Source of the DNA: Desulfobacteraceae bacterium | GTDB taxonomy: Bacteria; Desulfobacterota; DSM-4660; Desulfatiglandales; B25-G16 | Direction: 5' to 3' | Assembly (NCBI GenBank): GCA_030615565.1 | Contig: JAUWZC010000016.1 | Coordinates: 1 to 19,233 of the forward strand | Length of the DNA stretch: 19,233 nucleotides | Part shown: positions 1 through 5,312 of the stretch, in pieces | Position numbering within the stretch: position 1 is the first letter of the stretch | How the letters are laid out: every line of letters begins with the position of its first letter | Made by a program: the position numbers and the translations under genes | The notes under the pieces: generated by a model | The model's input: only the letters and a program-made list of their open reading frames with translations | Databases searched by the model: none | Told to the model about the DNA's origin: nothing

Positions 1-198
1 GAACATTCACATGCGGCTCAATGGGGCGTTGTTTTAGATGGTGAAATTGAACTGACTATTAACGGCAATGAAAATATTTTTACAAAAGGGGATACGTACT
101 TTATTCCCAAAGATGTCCCGCATAGTGCGAATATAAAAGCAGGATACAGAGACCTAACATTATTCAATCAAAAGGATAGATACAAAGCGAAGGATTAA
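1..198 (+). CDS. Cupin-domain protein, C-terminal part (5' end outside window)
   Basis: Frame 1 is open from the window edge to a TAA at 196-198, giving the last 65 residues. The sequence has the pattern of a small cupin barrel: an H-x-H near the start, a VLDGEIEL strand with Gly, a KGDTYFIP turn, and a final PHSAN motif supplying a metal-ligand-like His. These are the two conserved cupin motifs, so it probably binds a metal or small ligand in the cytosol; no substrate can be named. An attC-like site begins 10 bases after the stop, so the gene looks like the cargo of the first, partly visible, cassette of the array. Family is fairly sure from the motifs; function is not. Confidence 0.75.
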   Translation, partial: EHSHAAQWGVVLDGEIELTINGNENIFTKGDTYFIPKDVPHSANIKAGYRDLTLFNQKDRYKAKD

Positions 199-208
199 TG
201 CCAAGGCA

Positions 209-336
209 GCATATCAAGACGTTCCACCGGACGGCTAAAAGCCCGGGCATTTTGAAAGATTGTAACTTTTGACCAATTATACAGCTTTTCAGTCTTCATT
301 GGCACTTATCCACCGCCGGTGGACTCTTCGTTAGCC
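209..336 (+). other. attC-like recombination site of the cupin cassette
   Basis: Left core R'' GCATATC (209-215; degenerate, AAC expected at its end), a 5-nt unpaired spacer (216-220), then left arm GT[t]CCACCGG[a]CGG (221-234). The right arm CCGCCGGTGGAC (313-324) pairs with it completely once the bracketed bases are left extrahelical. A second 5-nt spacer (325-329) and right core GTTAGCC (330-336) follow. The long central stretch contains smaller palindromes such as GCCCGGGC. This arm-spacer-arm plan with extrahelical bases on one side is diagnostic of attC hairpins; the weak R'' box lowers certainty. Confidence 0.75.
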
Positions 337-370
337 CTCTCCTCAACGACCATCATCTCACACAAAATGG

Positions 371-402
371 TTGACATGATGGTATCAGAATGATACTATA
401 AT
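371..402 (+). promoter_or_regulatory. hicAB promoter with overlapping operator-like inverted repeat
   Basis: TTGACA (371-376) is followed after 17 bases by TACTAT (394-399); a consensus TATAAT overlaps it at 397-402 but with 20-base spacing. Between them lies a perfect inverted repeat GTATCA-gaa-TGATAC (382-396). Such a site between -35 and -10 would be blocked by a DNA-binding antitoxin; HicB-type antitoxins with a ribbon-helix-helix are known to autorepress. A start near 406 would place the hicA ATG (407) at or next to the mRNA 5' end, and no Shine-Dalgarno sequence is visible. Confidence 0.7.
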
Positions 403-406
403 AACA

Positions 407-604
407 ATGCCACCGAAGATAAAACAACTCATCAAAGAACTTGAAAGGGCAGGCTTTGTTAATCGGGGCGGCAAAGGCAGTCACCCCAACTTCGTTCATC
501 TAAAAGTGGCAAAACCTGTAACAATTTCCGGCAAAGTTGGAGATGACGCCTTGCACTACCAAGAAAGGGATGTCAAAAAAGCGATTGAGGAGTCGAAAAA
601 ATGA
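407..604 (+). CDS. hicA: HicA-type mRNA interferase toxin
   Basis: A 65-residue protein with the HicA double-stranded-RNA-binding-like fold signature: an N-terminal helix (KQLIKELERAGF), then the strand G-K-G-S-H-P-N-F with the catalytic-type His at residue 26, and a C-terminal helix. HicA toxins cleave mRNA and are neutralised by the adjacent HicB. The stop codon overlaps the hicB start as ATGA (601-604), so the two are translationally coupled. The ATG at 407 has no visible ribosome binding site and lies only 4 to 7 bases after the -10 box, suggesting leaderless or near-leaderless translation. It sits in its own integron cassette. The size is normal for the family (about 60-80 residues). Confidence 0.9.
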   Translation: MPPKIKQLIKELERAGFVNRGGKGSHPNFVHLKVAKPVTISGKVGDDALHYQERDVKKAIEESKK

Positions 605-975
605 AAAATTCCGACTTTTATTTGAAAATTGTTGAATGGTCTGAAGAGGATCAATGTTATGTGGGCACTTGCCCGGGTCTTTTCTACGGAGGTTGCCACG
701 GAGATAATGAAGCTGAAGTTTACAAAGAACTGTGTGAAATTGTTGAAGAAAATATTGTCCTATATAAAGAAAACGGCAAACCTCTTCCCCCTGAAACCGC
801 CGGAAAGGAATATTCTGGTAAATTTCTACTTCGACCCGGAAAGGAATTACACAAAGCCCTTGCTATACGCGCTCTACAGGCAGATGAAAGCTTGAACAAT
901 TTCTGCCTAAACGCATTGAAAAAAGTGATTTTACACTCTAATCGTTCAAACGGGCTAACAAAGGGGTCAACCTGA
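601..975 (+). CDS. hicB: HicB-type antitoxin
   Basis: 124 residues. The N-terminal half (YLKIVEW, CYVGTCPGL, GDNEAEVYKELCEIVEENI) is the degenerate RNase H-like HicB fold that binds HicA. Residues about 73-110 (SGKFLLRPGKELHKALAIRALQADES and the following helix) form an Arc/MetJ-type ribbon-helix-helix DNA-binding domain, making it the likely repressor of the inverted repeat at 382-396. The reading frame runs into the cassette's attC: the core GGCTAAC is translated and the TGA stop (973-975) lies within the attC left arm, so the last seven or eight residues (GLTKGST) are encoded by the recombination site. An overlapping ORF at 629-895 is a shadow. Confidence 0.9.
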   Translation: MKNSDFYLKIVEWSEEDQCYVGTCPGLFYGGCHGDNEAEVYKELCEIVEENIVLYKENGKPLPPETAGKEYSGKFLLRPGKELHKALAIRALQADESLNNFCLNALKKVILHSNRSNGLTKGST

Positions 976-1084
976 CCGCAAACAGCTCGGCGATTTTTCA
1001 AATGCGATATTTTGCATCAACGCTGGCGGTTTGTAAAGGTCTGTACCCCGAAAAGTTTGCGGCAGATTACCCCTGCCGTTATGC
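953..1084 (+). other. attC recombination site of the hicAB cassette
   Basis: R'' GGCTAAC (953-959), a short spacer, left arm GGGT[c]AA-c-CTG[a]CCGCAAAC (964-983), and right arm GTTTGCGGCAG-a-TTACCC (1055-1072), which pairs with it apart from two extrahelical bases and one internal mismatch. Spacer CTGCC (1073-1077) and right core GTTATGC (1078-1084) follow. R'' is the exact reverse complement of the cassette's own 5' core at 330-336, a cassette-specific match that chance would rarely give. The site overlaps the 3' end of hicB. Confidence 0.88.
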
Positions 1085-1097
1085 GGAGCAATTAATC

Positions 1098-1601
1098 ATG
1101 ACTAGTGGACAAGAATTTAGGATAGAAAGTGGATATATGCCCGGCTCAATCGGTAGGATTGCTGAACTTCATGGTACCTATTATCATGTCCATTGGGGGT
1201 TTGGGCTCTATTTTGAGGCAAAGGTTGCCACTGAGCTTTCGGAGTTTCTCCAGCGGTATGATAAAAACAGCGATGGAATTTGGATTGCCACAGTGAATGG
1301 CCGAGTTGAAGGTTCAGTTATTATAGACGGTATTCATACTGAAAATGAAGGCGCTCATTTAAGGTGGTTCATCATATCTGATACTTTGCGGGGAAAAGGA
1401 GTTGGAAGGAAGCTTATCAATAGAGCAATCGATTTTTGCAAGAGCAAGGGCTACAAAACGATATACCTCTGGACCTTCGAGGGACTTGATGCTGCAAGAC
1501 ACTTATATGAAGAGGTAGGCTTTAAGCTCATTAAGCAACAAAGTGGAGTTCAATGGGATACTGAGGTAACCGAGCAATATTTTGAATTAAGAAATGAATG
1601 A
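1098..1601 (+). CDS. GNAT-family N-acetyltransferase (cassette-borne)
   Basis: 167 residues with a GNAT acetyl-CoA-binding fold: a strand ending HLRWFII, then the pyrophosphate-binding motif R-G-K-G-V-G at residues 98-103, a helix, and the C-terminal AARHLYEEVGF motif (132-142). It resembles the acetyltransferase half of MarR-GNAT fusion proteins, without the MarR part. The acceptor is unknown. The frame is open from 1002, but the first 32 codons of that longer ORF are attC DNA; ATG 1098 has GGAG at 1085-1088 with good spacing, just after the right core, so it is preferred. Only 13 bases separate the attC from this start, so the cassette has no evident promoter and probably depends on read-through from hicAB. 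Confidence 0.85.
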   Translation: MTSGQEFRIESGYMPGSIGRIAELHGTYYHVHWGFGLYFEAKVATELSEFLQRYDKNSDGIWIATVNGRVEGSVIIDGIHTENEGAHLRWFIISDTLRGKGVGRKLINRAIDFCKSKGYKTIYLWTFEGLDAARHLYEEVGFKLIKQQSGVQWDTEVTEQYFELRNE

Positions 1602-1605
1602 AGGC

Positions 1606-1736
1606 GCATAACAAGGCCGTTGAAGTCGGAGCGGCTAATACGCGCGGCTTTTGAGGGTCAGGGGTAAAACCACTTATATTTATCTTTACCAAAGCTGCGG
1701 CAAATACCCGCCGCCCACTTAACGGCAGCGTTGAGC
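1606..1736 (+). other. attC recombination site of the GNAT cassette
   Basis: This is the clearest site. R'' GCATAAC (1606-1612) and spacer AAGGC precede left arm CGTT[g]AAGT[c]GG[a]GCGGC (1618-1635), which pairs without mismatch with GCCGCCCACTTAACG (1710-1724) when the three bracketed bases are extrahelical. Spacer GCAGC (1725-1729) and right core GTTGAGC (1730-1736, a perfect GTTRRRY) follow. R'' is the exact reverse complement of this cassette's 5' core at 1078-1084. It begins five bases after the GNAT stop codon. Confidence 0.92.
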
Positions 1737-1770
1737 ATACAGAAATATAGCTCACCTCTGCCTTAAAAAC

Positions 1771-1799
1771 TTGACTTGTATATTCTTGTCATATACATT
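1771..1799 (+). promoter_or_regulatory. brnTA promoter with operator-like inverted repeat
   Basis: TTGACT (1771-1776), 17-base spacer, TACATT (1794-1799). A perfect inverted repeat TGTATAT-(7)-ATATACA (1777-1783 and 1791-1797) fills the spacer and runs into the -10, a layout fit for autorepression by the BrnA-type antitoxin. The predicted start (about 1805-1807) is at or next to the brnT ATG at 1808, and no Shine-Dalgarno sequence precedes it, so brnT is probably translated from a leaderless or nearly leaderless message. Confidence 0.7.
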
Positions 1800-1807
1800 T
1801 GTAATTA

Positions 1808-2107
1808 ATGGAAAACGAATTTGAACATTTTTTAGGTTTCCAGTGGGACCAAGGGAATGTTGATAAAAACCTCATCAAACATGAGGTCGAAAACTGGGAG
1901 TGTGAGCAAGTATTTTTCAATAGACCGCTTCTTGTTATCTACGATCCAAAACATTCGATATCTGAAAAACGTTGGGCTGCATTTGGCAAAACGGATGGAG
2001 ATCGTTTTCTTACCGTGGTATTCACGAAGAGAGGCGATCTGATTAGAGTAATTTCCGCCAGGGATATGAATAAAAAAGAAAGGGAGTTTTATAATGAAAA
2101 AGGATAA
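1808..2107 (+). CDS. brnT: BrnT-family ribonuclease toxin
   Basis: 99 residues matching the BrnT pattern: an N-terminal FQWD followed by N-L-I-K-H (the FEWDxxK...N..KH motif), a central R-W-A-A-F-G stretch, a VVFTKRGDLIRVISAR core and a terminal KEREFY helix. BrnT proteins are RelE-like RNases that inhibit translation and are neutralised by BrnA. The downstream antitoxin overlaps by 14 bases. The usual Lys after FEWD appears as Q-G-N-V-D-K, slightly displaced. Start ATG 1808 is the first in frame and lies just after the predicted -10. It is cargo of the third inferred cassette (1731-2467), in the same orientation as the others. Confidence 0.88.
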   Translation: MENEFEHFLGFQWDQGNVDKNLIKHEVENWECEQVFFNRPLLVIYDPKHSISEKRWAAFGKTDGDRFLTVVFTKRGDLIRVISARDMNKKEREFYNEKG

Positions 2108-2432
2108 AACTATTCCTAAATTTAAAAACGAAGACGAAGAACGAGAATTCTGGGCAACTCATTCTCCTCTTGATTATTTTAATACAAAGGATTTCAAAAG
2201 GGCTTCTTTTCCCAAATTAAAGCCATCATTAAAATCAATCTCAATTCGCCTCCCGGAGGGTATGCTTGCTGAACTAAAAACCCTCGCAAACAAGAAAGAT
2301 GTGCCTTACCAGAGTCTGGCAAAAATCTATCTTGCCAGACAAATTTCCTTAGAGCGTGGGTCTTTCCGCACTGCTCCAAAATTGAGAAGACAGAAACCTG
2401 ATGCCCAACAAGGCGCTGCACCCGATTCCTAA
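2094..2432 (+). CDS. brnA: BrnA/CopG-type antitoxin
   Basis: 112 residues. The N-terminus (IPKFKNEDEEREFWATHSPLD) is the typical toxin-binding segment of CopG-type antitoxins paired with BrnT. Residues about 46-83 (SISIRLPEGMLAELKTLANKK and a second helix) form a ribbon-helix-helix DNA-binding domain, likely recognising the inverted repeat at 1777-1797. AGGGAG (2081-2086) precedes ATG 2094 by seven bases, so the antitoxin has a real ribosome binding site while the toxin has none. The C-terminal tail (AQQGAAPDS) and the TAA stop lie in the attC at 2403-2473, so the tail is encoded by the recombination site, as for hicB. Confidence 0.85.
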   Translation: MKKDKTIPKFKNEDEEREFWATHSPLDYFNTKDFKRASFPKLKPSLKSISIRLPEGMLAELKTLANKKDVPYQSLAKIYLARQISLERGSFRTAPKLRRQKPDAQQGAAPDS

Positions 2433-2473
2433 AAGGCTGCGCCTTTCAGGAACGGGTGAGCTTTAAGTTAAAG
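2403..2473 (+). other. attC recombination site of the brnTA cassette (short)
   Basis: R'' GCCCAAC (2403-2409, perfect RYYYAAC), spacer AAGGC, left arm GCT[g]CACCCG[a]TTCC (2415-2429), paired exactly with GGAACGGGTGAGC (2449-2461) when two bases are extrahelical. A small terminal hairpin AAAGGC-tgc-GCCTTT (2432-2446), spacer TTTAA (2462-2466) and right core GTTAAAG (2467-2473, last base off consensus) complete it. At 71 bp it is about half the length of the other three. R'' matches the cassette's own 5' core (1730-1736) at 6 of 7 positions. No further attC was found downstream, so this appears to be the last in the array. Confidence 0.88.
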
Positions 2474-2767
2474 GGATATAAAATATACCTAAATTATGAG
2501 AGGTGGATGGGCTTTGGTTTTCGAGTATTTCTTATTGATGAAGAAGACAAAATAATACGAATTCCTACGAGTAGATTTGATAGGCTTCGAAATAGAGATC
2601 TTAAAGAGGCACTTATCCAACATAAGGATTCTCGAATCCGTTATGCAATGGTTATTTTACAACTAGAAAATAGGAAACCAATATCAATAGTCCAGATTGA
2701 TTATAGTTATCTGTTGTTCGATTCTGAAGGGCGAATTGATCCTGATTTCCTTGATGGATATTGCTGA
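2456..2767 (+). CDS. Unrecognised small protein starting inside the last attC (possible remnant)
   Basis: A 103-residue frame rich in aromatic and charged residues (KIYLNYERWMGFGF, IRIPTSRFDRL, RYAMVILQLENRKPISI). I do not assign a function. It reminds me of longer, uncharacterised bacterial proteins with a similar N-terminal half, but that is memory, not a search. The GTG at 2456 lies in the right arm of attC, so the first residues would be encoded by the recombination site; the next in-frame ATG is at 2507, which would cut into the apparently conserved part. No attC follows before the leucine dehydrogenase gene, so this may be a final cassette that lost its attC, or chromosomal DNA into which the array was built. 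Confidence 0.55.
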   Translation: MSFKLKGYKIYLNYERWMGFGFRVFLIDEEDKIIRIPTSRFDRLRNRDLKEALIQHKDSRIRYAMVILQLENRKPISIVQIDYSYLLFDSEGRIDPDFLDGYC

Positions 2768-2807
2768 ACACCCTGTCTTCAAATAGTCTTAAGATTTATA
2801 TGTCTAA

Positions 2808-3869
2808 TCATGCTTTCTTGCTCGTCTCCTGCTCCCTTCTCTTGTTTCTAATCCTTTCGTCTGCAAGCCTGTTAGCTATTTCATATGTCGGCTCGTTATG
2901 CTCTTTAGAAACTGAAATAATCCTCCAGATTTTTTCCTCTATTTCCTCTACCTTCTTCATTCCTTCCTCTGCTGTACTGTGCTTTGACTCCATGTAAATT
3001 GCGATCAGCCCACCTGCATTTATCACATAATCTGGTGCGTAACGTATCCCTTTTTCATATAGCATTTTTCCATGGCGGTTTTCTTTTAGTTGATTGTTGG
3101 CTGCACCGGCAACTATCTTACACTTGAGTTTTGCAATAGTCTCGTCATTTATTATGGCACCAAGAGCACATGGAGCAAAAATATCACAATCTACCGAATA
3201 GATTTCTTCCAAAGTCACAACTTTGGCACCAAATTCTTGAGAGACTCTCCTGGTCAGCTCCTCCCTCATGTCTGTAACTATAAGTCCAGCCCCTTCTTTG
3301 TGTAATTCCTTTGCCAGATTATATCCGACATGCCCTACTCCCTGAATAGCGACCGTTAAACCCGATAAGTTAGAACTTCCGTATACATCCTTGGCGCAAG
3401 CTTTTATTCCACAAACCACACCATGAGCCGTAAATGGAGAAGGATCGCCAACCTCTTTGGATATGCCTGCTACATAATCTGTTTCTTTGTGCATTATCAT
3501 TGCATCCTCAACTCCGATCCCCACATCTTCGCCTGTTAAAAACCTTCCTTTAAATGTCTCTACAAATCTACCATGGGCCCGTAGAAGCGCCTCAGTTTTC
3601 TGCTCAGGTTTAGCCATTATAACTGCCTTTCCACCCCCTACGTCTAAACCTGAAATAGATGCTTTACGAGACATGCCTTTGGCGAGTCTCAGCGCATCAA
3701 TTAGCGCTTCTTCCTCATTATGATAGCTCCACAGCCTGGTACCACCCCAAGCTGGCCCCAATGTTGTGTCATGAATAGCTATTATGGCTTTAAGACCCGA
3801 TCCTTTATCGTAAAAGAATGCAACCTCTTCACAACCATAGTCTTCTAAATTTTCGAATATCATCGACAT
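2808..3869 (-). CDS. ldh: Leucine/valine (Glu/Leu/Phe/Val family) dehydrogenase
   Basis: 353 residues, the usual length for leucine dehydrogenase (about 360). The catalytic domain shows GLKAIIAIHDTTLGPAWGGTR, the active-site Lys in G-G-G-K (residue 81) with a second Lys at 69, and TGEDVG with the catalytic Asp at 115, followed by EDAMIMHKETDYV as in leucine/phenylalanine dehydrogenases. The NAD-binding domain starts at about 172 with Q-G-V-G-H-V-G. It would interconvert branched-chain amino acids and 2-oxo acids with NAD in the cytosol, either for catabolism or assimilation. AGGAGG (complement of 3874-3879) precedes two in-frame ATGs: 3869 (4-base spacing) and 3863 (10-base spacing); either may be used. 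It stands alone on the minus strand. Leu versus Val or Phe preference cannot be read from sequence. Confidence 0.88.
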   Translation of the reverse strand: MSMIFENLEDYGCEEVAFFYDKGSGLKAIIAIHDTTLGPAWGGTRLWSYHNEEEALIDALRLAKGMSRKASISGLDVGGGKAVIMAKPEQKTEALLRAHGRFVETFKGRFLTGEDVGIGVEDAMIMHKETDYVAGISKEVGDPSPFTAHGVVCGIKACAKDVYGSSNLSGLTVAIQGVGHVGYNLAKELHKEGAGLIVTDMREELTRRVSQEFGAKVVTLEEIYSVDCDIFAPCALGAIINDETIAKLKCKIVAGAANNQLKENRHGKMLYEKGIRYAPDYVINAGGLIAIYMESKHSTAEEGMKKVEEIEEKIWRIISVSKEHNEPTYEIANRLADERIRNKRREQETSKKA

Positions 3870-3921
3870 AGAACCTCCTTTATATATCTAAAAATTCACA
3901 AAATACACATACACTATTTAG

Positions 3922-3949
3922 TGCCTGAACGAAAAGTCATGTTCAGGCA
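3922..3949. repeat. Perfect 9-bp inverted repeat upstream of the leucine dehydrogenase gene
   Basis: TGCCTGAAC and GTTCAGGCA flank a 10-base loop. It shares its first two bases with another palindrome, CACTA-tt-TAGTG (3912-3923). It has no T-tract on either side, so a terminator is unlikely. It lies about 55-80 bases upstream of the minus-strand dehydrogenase start, where it could be an operator, or it may be a dispersed intergenic palindrome. Confidence 0.5.
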
Positions 3950-4000
3950 AAATCCGAATATCGAAATTAGAAATTAGAAACAAATCAGAATATTAAATGC

Positions 4001-4029
4001 TTCCGAGTTCCGTATTCCGAAACTCGGAA
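4001..4029. repeat. Perfect 9-bp inverted repeat (TTCCGAGTT/AACTCGGAA)
   Basis: The arms at 4001-4009 and 4021-4029 are exact complements with an 11-base loop, followed by a further partial copy of the arm (AATTCGGAAAC). The neighbouring GAAATTAGAAA repeats and this unit resemble the imperfect short repeats that fill intergenic spacers in some Desulfobacterota. No function is evident. Confidence 0.45.
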
Positions 4030-4406
4030 TTCGGAAACAAAATGACCTAAACTAACACCTTGGAATTTGATCTTTATGTCATTGGAGCATTTCTATTTTC
4101 GTCATTGTCCTTCGACTTCGCTCAGGATGGTGAGCCAATCGAACCATTTCGTATTTCGTGCTTCAGATCTCTTATTTTTGACCGAAAAAACGGGGTTTTC
4201 GATCAAGCACTATTTAGGTGAGGCTTTAATGGTTACAAAAACCTCCTTTCAGATAAGAACAGTCTAAAATAATGGTGCATGTGTGTCAATGAAAAGGCAT
4301 TGTAAGATATGGCAATTGTGATTGATGTGTTTTTGGATGTTTTATGAAAGAGGCTAATGGATAGGGGCTGAGGAGGTGGCAGCATATAACACTGGGAGTC
4401 CAGGGT

Positions 4407-5312
4407 TTGATTTTTTCATCGGTTTATACTATTTGTTTTTTCATGGCTAAATTTTTAGAATATAAAAAGTTACATGATTATGCAGATACAAAGAGATTTG
4501 TTTTTTGCTGCCTTCTTGGTATTTCCCTTCTGCCCATCCTTGTTGGGTTCACTGTGATCCCCTTTCCTTATCAGTGGATTGGCAATATCGATCAGGTAAA
4601 TTTCAATGAACCATCAGGAATTGTTTTTCATCCTGGACGAGAAACGCTCTTTGTTGTGGGAGATGAAGGTGATGTTTGTGAAATCCAAAGAGATGGAACC
4701 TTAGTAAAGCAGAAAAGGATTCTTGATGCTGATTTCGAGGGAATAACATGTGATCCTCTAACTGGCCTTCTGTATATAGTGATCGAGGGAGAGGAAAAGA
4801 TCATTGAAGTTGATCCTAAGGATTTCAGAGTACTGCGGAAATTTTCAATCGACAGGACTTTCCATGGAGCAGTTGTTCTTAAACCTGGGGGTCATGGTAT
4901 TGAAGGAATCGCTTTCGTACCCGATTCAAATCACCCGGAAGGTGGAACATTCTATGTTACCAACCAATGCCTTGATCCGGATGATCAGGAAGATCCATCT
5001 GCTATCTTTGAACTTGAAGTGCCTCTTAGAAGCAGTTCTAATGGAGGTAATATAGCAAGAATCGTCAAATATTTTCCCTTTGGGGTCATTGACCTTTCTG
5101 CATTACATTATGATGAGAAAAGCGGTCATCTATATGTTATAAGCGATGCAACGAATACTTTCTTCGAAATCACAACTGAAGGGAAGATTCTCAAGGCTTA
5201 CGCCTTTCCAGGGGATAACCAGGAAGGAATTGCAGTGGACACAAAAGGATTCCTTTATATTGCACAGGATTCAGGAGGAATTATCAAGGTCAAATGGAAC
5301 AGAAAGAGGTAA
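4407..5312 (+). CDS. Membrane-anchored SdiA-regulated/YjiK-like beta-propeller protein
   Basis: 301 residues from a TTG at 4407, preceded by GGGAG (4394-4398) at good spacing; ATG 4443 is the alternative but has only a T-run before it. A hydrophobic segment (about residues 31-52: FVFCCLLGISLLPILVGFTVI) acts as an uncleaved anchor or signal, so the rest is probably periplasmic. Residues about 57-298 contain repeated strand motifs (EPSGIVFHPGRETLFVVGDEG, DFEGITCDPLTGLLYIVIE, GIEGIAFVP, GHLYVISD, NQEGIAVDTKGFLYIAQDSGG) typical of the SdiA-regulated domain, a six-bladed-propeller family. These proteins have no assigned reaction; some are likened to phytase or lactonase propellers. It is monocistronic as far as can be seen. 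Confidence 0.8.
   Translation: MIFSSVYTICFFMAKFLEYKKLHDYADTKRFVFCCLLGISLLPILVGFTVIPFPYQWIGNIDQVNFNEPSGIVFHPGRETLFVVGDEGDVCEIQRDGTLVKQKRILDADFEGITCDPLTGLLYIVIEGEEKIIEVDPKDFRVLRKFSIDRTFHGAVVLKPGGHGIEGIAFVPDSNHPEGGTFYVTNQCLDPDDQEDPSAIFELEVPLRSSSNGGNIARIVKYFPFGVIDLSALHYDEKSGHLYVISDATNTFFEITTEGKILKAYAFPGDNQEGIAVDTKGFLYIAQDSGGIIKVKWNRKR

Larger units (their letters stand above)
1..2473 (+). mobile_element. Integron gene-cassette array (end of a chromosomal integron or CALIN)
   Basis: Four attC-like sites alternate with short, same-strand ORFs: cupin, hicAB, GNAT, brnTA. Inferred cassette limits, cutting between G and TT of each right core, are 331-1078 (hicAB), 1079-1730 (GNAT) and 1731-2467 (brnTA). 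The cupin cassette is cut by the window edge. For hicAB the 5' core GTTAGCC matches its own attC left core GGCTAAC; for GNAT, GTTATGC matches GCATAAC. Both are exact reverse complements, as expected from excision and insertion of circular cassettes. For brnTA, GTTGAGC against GCCCAAC is 6 of 7. No intI is present in the window, so whether this is a complete integron or an integrase-less attC cluster cannot be decided here. Toxin-antitoxin cassettes are a known stabilising cargo of large sedentary arrays. Confidence 0.85.
3870..4406. other. Gene-free spacer with several palindromes
   Basis: 537 bases between two divergent genes. It contains CACTA-tt-TAGTG (3912-3923), TGCCTGAAC-(10)-GTTCAGGCA (3922-3949), a run of short GAAATTAGAAA-type repeats (3960-3990), TTCCGAGTT-(11)-AACTCGGAA (4001-4029) and a CTTCGACTTCGCTCAGGATGG stretch (4109-4129) of a kind common in intergenic repeats. 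A 66-codon frame at 4067-4267 crosses these repeats and is not credible. Promoters for both flanking genes must lie here but none is clear. Confidence 0.6.

Noticed and set aside
629..1001. Overlapping frames on both strands across hicB
   Set aside because: hicB has both family domains and is coupled to hicA; the others show no recognisable motifs.
1002..1097. Upstream 32-codon extension of the GNAT frame
   Set aside because: It is encoded by attC DNA, lacks homology-like features, and a better start with GGAG exists at 1098.
1531..1755. Minus-strand 74-codon frame over the GNAT end and attC
   Set aside because: It spans an attC hairpin and has no start signal; open by chance in palindromic DNA.
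2868..2880. GTTAGCT as a fifth attC right core
   Set aside because: It lies in the leucine dehydrogenase coding region, with no matching arms or left core at a suitable distance.
2761..2997. Plus-strand frame over the 3' end of leucine dehydrogenase
   Set aside because: It is the complement of a conserved gene, with low-complexity Ser/Leu content.
4067..4267. 66-codon plus-strand frame in the spacer
   Set aside because: It crosses a common intergenic repeat sequence, has no ribosome binding site and no protein-like pattern.
4387..4420. CTGG-gagt-CCAG hairpin followed by a T-run as a terminator
   Set aside because: The stem is only 4 bp, the T-run is not adjacent, and GGGAG there serves better as the ribosome binding site of the TTG start.
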